Of a stretch of DNA of 62,000 bases, positions 39,901 through 48,900 are shown in pieces. The notes beneath the pieces were generated by a model that was not told the origin of the DNA, did no database searches, and saw only the letters and a program-made list of their open reading frames with translations. Position numbers and translations under genes: made by a program. The number at the start of each line of letters is the position of its first letter. Position 1 is the stretch's first letter. The stretch covers positions 1,457,894 to 1,519,893 of the forward strand of contig NW_019776079.1 of the NCBI RefSeq assembly GCF_001039355.2, read 5' to 3'. This DNA comes from Lingula anatina. Lineage: Eukaryota; Brachiopoda; Lingulata; Lingulida; Lingulidae.

Positions 39901-42900
39901 CATCTCTGAGGGGTTTCTTGCTAAATTTCTTTCAGCTTCAGCAGCTTAGATTTCTGGCACACCTACTGAAGCTGTAAACTATAATTAATTACCCCCTAGC
40001 AGCTTCAGTAGGCGTGACAAACATCTAAACCACTTAAGTTGATTGCAATTAAGCGAGAATCCCTTCAGAGATAGATTGATCCACACTTAGTATGATAGGG
40101 TCTGTGAATGGTCCCTTACTCGATAGAACATGGCAGTGTTAAACAATATAAATTTTTCAGATCAATACTTGTTATCAGTGAAATGATGTGGTGTATTCCA
40201 ATGCTGAAATTAGACTTGATCTAATAACATATTAAGGTATAAGACAAACATCTTAATAGCTATGGTTTAAATTGTTTCCCTGATGTAACTATTCATCATG
40301 CTTGATATGTATAAAGAGATACTGTCTTTACCACAATATGCAATGTAAAATTGGAAATAAAGTACTAGTACACGATGTGAGTACTTTAACTCCTAATACC
40401 CTGTCTGAGTTTATATTAAAAATATTGTATATATGTTTGAGTGTAAGGAATTAGAACATAAATATTATTTACCCTACAAAAAACATAAGAAAACAAAAGA
40501 AATTCAATCAAACTCTAGCTTTGTTTGCTGTTTTTATTTCGATGTCACCTGTGTGTACACTCACCAGCGCCATCTTGTGCACCATTTGTAACCTTCCCTC
40601 CAGTTCGCGGCGTACCTGCGCTGCTTGCTCATCAGCATTGTCAAGCTGCGAAAGAAAATAACACTCATCAGTGAGTATTAAATGATTTCTACATAAAAAT
40701 GACAAATCATTATGAAATTTCTTCACTCATCAGTTGCTGTTATGAGTGAAAATTAGTTCAACATTATCCTAGCAAAGGCCAAATGTAGCATGCATTCACA
40801 TAAAATGCATACAAAAATTCTTGTTAACATTTGTCTTTAATTTCCTGATAACCATAACCATCATTTCCAGAAATACAATTTGTCGATTCAAGAGTAAGCT
40901 CTCAAAATGTAAGCGATTATCACAGATGTTACGTTATAAATGCCACAGATATGGCCCAATTGATTTCATAATTCACCTGTAGCACTTAAATCTTGATAAG
41001 AACTATATTAATACCTGTGTCAAGATATGAGCCAACCCCATCTTTCCCTACACACAATATTACATTACAAAGGTGTAATGTGCCCTCATGGGCCAATAAT
41101 GCAAATCTTACGAATAAATCATTTATTTGAACTTCTATTTGCAATACTACATATTAGAGTACAAATATCTCATGTGCCTTTGAAACTTCCCTTAATTTAA
41201 CAGGCCGTATATCATGAATATACTACAGTAATCAAGATTGATTTTTCTTCAGTTGTCGTGGCAACTGTATTGAGCTTTCTCGTGCACATGTGCAATACAG
41301 ACCCCATAATGTTTGTCAACCTGAAGATTTTGTGTAAACGAGATGTTGAGAGAAACCGGACAGTGCTTGCGACATGTGATGAGTTGGGAAAACGTTATGG
41401 AGAAATAATCTGGCTTTAAAATAAACTGGATTGTACCAATCTGAGTTATTTTTTTTTGGGGGGGGGGGGAGAAAAAGCTAGCAGAGAGATTACAAAATTG
41501 TATGATGTGGGTATGCACGCATGCGTATGTGTGCACGCTTGCACAGGTCTGTGTGTTGGTGTGTCTGCACATATGTATACTTTTGCCTAAGCATGTTTGT
41601 CAGTAATTATGCTTGAGGACTGTCTAATTTGACAGATATTCAATTTTTAATGTACTAGGTGCTTTAGTATGAGAAAAAAAGTTATAAAAGGACATGTCGC
41701 AGAATGTACATAATTGTATATTATCAAACGGCTTACCATGAATGCACTACTAGTAATGTAATTAAGTTCCACAAAAGTCTTACAAATTCAAACATTAATT
41801 GGTTGCCTTTTGTACATTCAGATATTAGTTGGCTAATATACTTAACATAACCTCAGTAGCAATTGTTCAACTTATAATGCCTTATTATGTAGGCAATGGA
41901 CTAACAGAAACATTAAATTACTGACAAAAAAATGTTCAAATAAGAAGCGTCTCTTTTCCATGGTTTGTTTTCCCCCCAAGAGCCATTATACTTATACAAT
42001 TAAACTAATTGCAGTAACCTTATACATATTTTCATAATCAATTCATTGAAATTGAATACTTTGTAACATATTCAATAAGTTAAGGTTTTGAAGACACTTG
42101 TCCTTTGAATCAGCACAAAAAAGTCATGCTTATTTCCTAAATGTCACTTGTGAACTAATGCCTTAGCAATTTGTCACTCTTTCATTTATCTGTCAGGCTG
42201 TTAATAGTGTTATACAACATTATTTCAAACCAGTTGCTAGACTGACTTGACAATGGTCTACTGAATTTGTATACCTGACTTGGTGACACACTTTGCTGAC
42301 TTATAGATCTCTACTCTAGTGTCAGCAGCCATTTCCACTTTTATGCCTCCACAAATGTGCCACCACCACTTGCATCAAAAGTAGCATCACTGTGCTTTAA
42401 ACTTTACTTGCTACTAAAGAGCTAAAATTCCATAAACTAAAATTTTTTCAAGAAATAGCTAGGAGGTAGATTGGAAAATGAAGAGAAAAGAATGATGATT
42501 GGAAGTGTGTGTGTGGGTGGGGGGGGGGGGCGGGGGATAATGGATAAAAGATGGAAGGGGAAAAGATGGGGTCATGGAAGAGATGGAAGGGGAAAAGGTG
42601 GAGTTTCAGAGGAGATGGAAAGGGAAAAGGTGGGGTCATGGGGGAGATAAAAGGGGAAAAAGCAAAATCATGGAGAAGATAGAAGAGGAAAAGGTGGGGC
42701 CATGGAAAGATGAAAGAGACAAAGGTGGGGCTGAGATTGGCAGGGAAAAAGTGGGGTCATGGAGTAAAAAACAATAGAGGGATGTTTTTCACTAAAAAAA
42801 AAACAAAATCTAATCACAACCAGAATCAGACCATCACGAAAGACATCTTTTATCTAGTCTGCAGCCTACGGTTAATTGAAATACCTTTAAGACTTCTTGA

Positions 42901-45900
42901 AAAAAGGGCAATGCAGCACTTAAAGGTGTTCTCAAGGGACAGGATACAGGCTGTTTGAAAGGGTTCACAGGGATATTGGCCAGATCAAAGATTTGAATCC
43001 AGAATATCAAAGGCTTCATCACGCTACAGGCTTATTTGAAGTGGACGACATCCAAGCTACCATAGCTAATACATTATCCAGACTGTAGTTCATGTACCTT
43101 GTACATTTTTATGGTTATATGCAGAACCAGCATTTTTTTTATTTTTTGTTCCAATGGGATACAACAATGTCTTTCTTTTTAAATACAAGCTCAGATAACA
43201 TCAAGATCACTGATGTATTTCATCTAAGTCCATTTTCTTCAACAATTCAAATGTTGCCAGAAAAACTTCACCATTATGTCTGGTAGACACAAAATTATCT
43301 TTGGTCAAAAATTTTTTCATATATATATATATAAAGACTCCACCAAAAGAATAAAAAAAAAAAAAAAAAAGAACAAAAAAACTGGGCAAGGCTATTGATT
43401 TCTCGGTTCTCTCCATTCCATTTCTTATCTGGCATAATTACAAAAAGGAAACAAAATCTGACAGCAATCATGGTCTGTTCCCTCACGAGGACTCTGTAAT
43501 CACCAGTAACTCCACAGTACCATTAATCATAGAAGGGAGAATCCCGCTCACCAGTCAGCCAACCATGCAATGTTTCTCCATGGGCAATTGCTCAGAGGAT
43601 TGACCTATTTGTTTTTCTTGTATCAAGTTGAAAGCCTAAATAAGACTTACACTTCTTTCGCATTTGTCAAGGATGGTAATGCAAGAGGACAGACAATGCT
43701 ATTTGTCTTTCTTGGGTAAAAAGATTTGCCATATAAATGGGGTTTCCATGTCCAATATCAGACTTAAATGCTAGCTGCTCAGCAAGAGTACATCTCAAAT
43801 TATGTTTCAAGTATGTTTAAATATTAATCAATATAAGCTAGCTTTAACGTTTAATATAACGCCCCCATCTCCGATAACCTCTTTCAGTAGTTGACAGCCA
43901 TCTAATCTTATACCAATATATCAAAAGTGAACTATAGATTCTGAATAGATTGAAAGATATGAAAATCTTATCATTTCAACAGTTAATCTGATCACTTTTT
44001 CTTCAATTCCTAATGAGCTTCTTCTAGAAGAACTAAATTATTATTTTCACACTATTTATGGTGTTTTTACATGTTTCAAACAATTTTTCTCTCCAAACAA
44101 ACAAAAAATGCTGTTGTCCAAACAGGAAATTATCTGAAAGGAGAGACAACTCATGTGACAATCCACCAAGGCTTTAAAGGCCTTGCTTACACAACCATAC
44201 ACGGATGTGAGGATGTACGTGTACAGTTCTGATTGAACATGAACAGATCATATGCACGTTTTTTCCGATCATGTGCATGTTGTCTCCGGTTTAATCCATT
44301 TCTATCGCTTAAATGGGAAGCTCTGTCATATCTTTCTCACTAGGTTAAGGCTGTAGAATATACAGTACATGATCTCATTTCTTTAGGGGGTATGGAGACC
44401 AGTGTTGCCTTGAAATGATGATCATGGCCCATGGGTCTCTGAAGAGATGTCAGAGAAAATAGAAACCCATGTAGATCTGACCCCGTAGTTCTAATTCCCC
44501 AGTCATATTTAATTCTTATCAATGCATTATGGTAAACATATCGTAGAAACAACATACAGGACACTAAAGGGAAAATTTTAATTGAAGGAATTTGCCCAGG
44601 GTTCTCTTTAAAGTCTGCCTTTACAAGATTTTTCCACTAAATTGAAATTTTCCTCGAAAAAATAGACAAAAAAAAAATCTCTCTAATTTACCAATCATTG
44701 CTTGACCCATTCCTGCACTTGGATTCAACGTTTACTAGCAAATTCATTTTCTAAAATAAACTAATTCAGTTAAATTTTTCCAATAACATTTAGATTGCCA
44801 TGTCTTCCTGTATATTTCTGAAGAAAATAATGACATCAGGTACATTTATTTAAGGTTTTTAACCGTTTCTAAGGTCCGAACTCAAACAGAAAAGTAGCTT
44901 TGTTGGATACGTATACAAAGAAAATATGAAAATGGGATAATTTCAAATGCACATTGTATTTTTAAGTACTAACTGGCCATCGTTCTATAAAGGCCGAATC
45001 TCAAATATCTCCAATACAAGTAAATGCACATCTTTTAGACCAAATTTCATGTCTTTAATTGAAGCAGAGTAAGAGAGTAAAGATACGTGCACCCCTAAGA
45101 TATTTTTGGCTTCAAAGAAAATGTTAATTAGAGCAGGTAATCTTATTTTACTAAAGAAAGTGAATGCTACGAGCTGTTACGGGTGCACTGATCACTTGGT
45201 ATTACCTAAGGGGCTCCTTAATTGAACCGAGGTTAAGCCGGTTTATCTAAAAAGACCCATTTATTTTATACCACACAGGAAAATATGTAGGATTATCTAA
45301 AAGGACCCATTTATTTCATCTCACGAAAAGGGCGATTTGTGTAATCTATCACAAGGCAATTGACGTAACACTTTGTTTGTGCATTCCATCCAAGCAATTC
45401 TTAGAAAATGTGTTCGTGTTTCAGACAAGCTTTGGTTAATCAACTTTGGTAAGGCAGGAAGGGGATTTTAGAAGCAAGTGATTTTTCAGGCACAAACTTC
45501 TGTAGAAGTGTGTGTATGTGTGTGGGTGTTACTATATAATATGTGTGTTACTGGGCATGTGTGTGTGTGTGGGTGTGTGTACGAAAGGAGGTAAGAAGGT
45601 GACAGAAGAAACGAAGGGAAAAAAGAGATTTTGACTAAAAATCCACCAAACTTTTATTGAAATTAGCTTATGGCAGCTCCTTCGTACTAACAAAACATAA
45701 AAAGATATGTGGCACATACCCAGTAGAGGTGACATGATTAGACGTAACATCACTACAGTTATTGCCCATGTAGCACAACCAATCAATGGCAAATGGCTCT
45801 CCCTGGATAGCTGGATGCCCGATCTCCTCCACGGATTGGTATAGCATGATTATCAAGTTTCTGAATGTTTAAGGAATCAATGAAACTGTCTGACTCATGT

Positions 45901-48900
45901 ATTCATCACCAACATCCCAGATGCCAGGCAAGTGAGGGTTATACATCACCAAGAGGTGAAACTGGGGGCAAATTAACCAGCCAGCCATGGGGAAATGACT
46001 TAGGACCAGGAGATAGGAGACACCCACTCTTCTGTGTGTCGGTCAGAGTGGCAAAAATACACATGGTCTTGTATCATCCACTGATGTTCTTAAGTACCCT
46101 TCTGCTGTAAAGCCATTATCTCAGGATGATTTTATTCACATTTTTCAATATCATGACTAATGAATTCTGTGGGATAAACAGATACGCTAACAAAAATAAT
46201 TTTAAAAGATTCAAATTACTAACAAAATAATGGTTACATGGTAGAGAGTATTTTTAGTTAAAAAAAATTTTTATATGAAAAACTGATAAGCCTGCAATTA
46301 CTAGTTTTCAGAGCATGTCTTTCACTCCACTGAAGAATTCCTTACAATTCAAATTACGTTAAAATATAATACTCAGTTAGAAACTACTTTTGTATTACCC
46401 AATGAAAATGTTATTAGTGTTGGCTTTCTTGAAGATTGAAAATATGATAAACTATTCATTTCATTACTAGTATATATGAATAAAATAATATTATATACAC
46501 AGAAAAAGAACTTGATTATTTTCCTACTAGGCAAACAAGTGTCAATAAAAATGAGAAGGCTAAAAATATTTCTACCTTGGGGCAGTCAATAATTGCATAT
46601 TCTCTCACGAAATCTATCATGATCTTGAACAAATGGTGAAAGCACATACAACAAACATGTCATCACACAGTTCCCATGAAATAAACATGTCCTTGTGTAA
46701 CAGTGTGTAGTATCTCCTGACCTTTTTCTTTTGAGATTTGTGATCTAATAAAATGGATAAACGCCCCCTTGATCATACACATGGCTGGATGGAAGGCCAC
46801 AGACCCGCATTTTGCGCTTGAGGAGATGTGATACTTTACACAACGAGTTATAAAAATCACCCACACAGACTTTAGAGCAGTGATCCTCGTATTATTCTTG
46901 ACACAAAACTAATGCAAAATTTAGATGAAAAGGAAAAACACAATTATATTCTTATGGATGGATTCCACAAATCAATCTATGAATACATCCAAGCTCCCCT
47001 CCTTTCTGTTACATCATTCATCTGATTGTATGAACCATTAAATCAATTTTGCCATCACCCAAAGCCAGTTTTATTATATTCTATACATTACTTAGAACTG
47101 GTACATTAATAACACATACTTGGACCATTATTTAGTGTGAAATAAACAGCTGGACTTGGATAGACGTATTATCTTTTATTTCTTCGACATTTTCATAGTA
47201 TTCCGACTGCAGCATTGTTGCCGATTGTTGTTGTTGCTGTCCGCCATCAGAAAGCTCATTATCCGAAAATGTAAACTCCATTTGTGTTTCTTTTCATGCA
47301 GTTAACTAACAAATTCATACCTCAGCAAGTGTGCCACTTAACCGGTCATTTATACTGACACTATTTAATTATATTGTGTTACCTGACAATCCTAAATCTC
47401 TTTCATCAAATACTAGTCGGTAAACTTCATTGCTTTATAAAAAATTCAATACTTGAAATGCGCACTGATATGAATGTATGCATAATGGATGGTTTTCAGT
47501 AACATAAAGAGGTAATTTCTATCAGAAACAACGTCAAATGCATGCTCCTTTACAAACCAATTTCAACATCATGATATTTGACAATTTATTCAAAATTGGT
47601 GCGGAATTTATTGCTCATACATTTCATGTTACTGTATTTGTATATATTTATTTCATGCAGTCTTGAAACATTTATTCAATGCTGGTTTATCTCTCATAAT
47701 AGACAGTAAATATCATAAGTCAGCCTCATAAAACAATCTATGTTTAATGTCAGCAACTGTTACTAGTTGATTTTGGTCTTTTTTATGAATCAGCAAGATG
47801 CTGGAAAATTTACAGCAAACAGTTACAAAATTACTTGCTCATATGTTTAGTGCAGCACTGAAATATGTATGTTATATATACAATAAAATGCTGGTTCATT
47901 TTCCATAATATGAAATGATCACCTAAAGCCAGCACAGCAAAGGATAAAATGTTCATGAATCAAGCCGTGACTGAAATATCTTCAGTCCCCAAACACAATG
48001 ACAGTATTTGTCATCAAATTAATTTAAGGGATTAACCAGGCAAAAATATTTTTTCTTGGGAGGAAAAAGGAATTTTCACAAACTTAAGAATCATTGCTCT
48101 GCCTGTCCCTACACTTGGATTCAATGTTTTATTCCATTTTTAACTTATTAGTAATGATTTTGGGCTACGACATGACTGTGTACTAGTAATGATACGACTG
48201 GCCAGTCATTTAAAATGCAATGTCTTTCTCAGTTAAAGAGGAACCATCAGTGCCAGGTAATTTTAAGGTTTTATAGTTTAAAAGGTATAATTTGGGAATG
48301 ATCAGTAGCTTAGTAGGATATAAAGCCATAGAAAATATTACTTTTAACATAAACAAACAAGTCTCAAAACATTGCCACCATGTGTTTCTTTATCCTTTAT
48401 CTTCCTTGGGTAAAATGTTGCCAAGTTTGAGAAAAATAAAACCAGAGTTTGTGCACTTATTAGATGTAAAATGTCACAAACATTTTTAAGTTATAGGACA
48501 GAGAAACTACTTTGTGCTGTCAACTCTTTAAAACAACATTCAAATAGCTTTTAACATACACTATCTGACTCAGAAAGTTCTAATTTCTTACATCTGATTA
48601 AAGTGATTTGTGTGATGACATGGTATATGTTATATAAATATTTAGGTGCCATCTTAGAACATTTTTCAATATTCTGCCAGTGAAGTGTATGCTTGACATG
48701 CAATTATACCAATAAATTTATTCCTTCCACTGTCAATGATATCAAGCAAGCATGTTTTCCAGCCATGGCAATTATTTCTTCACCAATTGACGTTTATCTA
48801 TTTTTAATTGCAAAATTGACAACTACATGATTTTGTAAGTTCTGATTTTTTTTTTTTTTTTTTTTTTGAGACACAGGTCACAGGCAAAGGCAAACTATGT

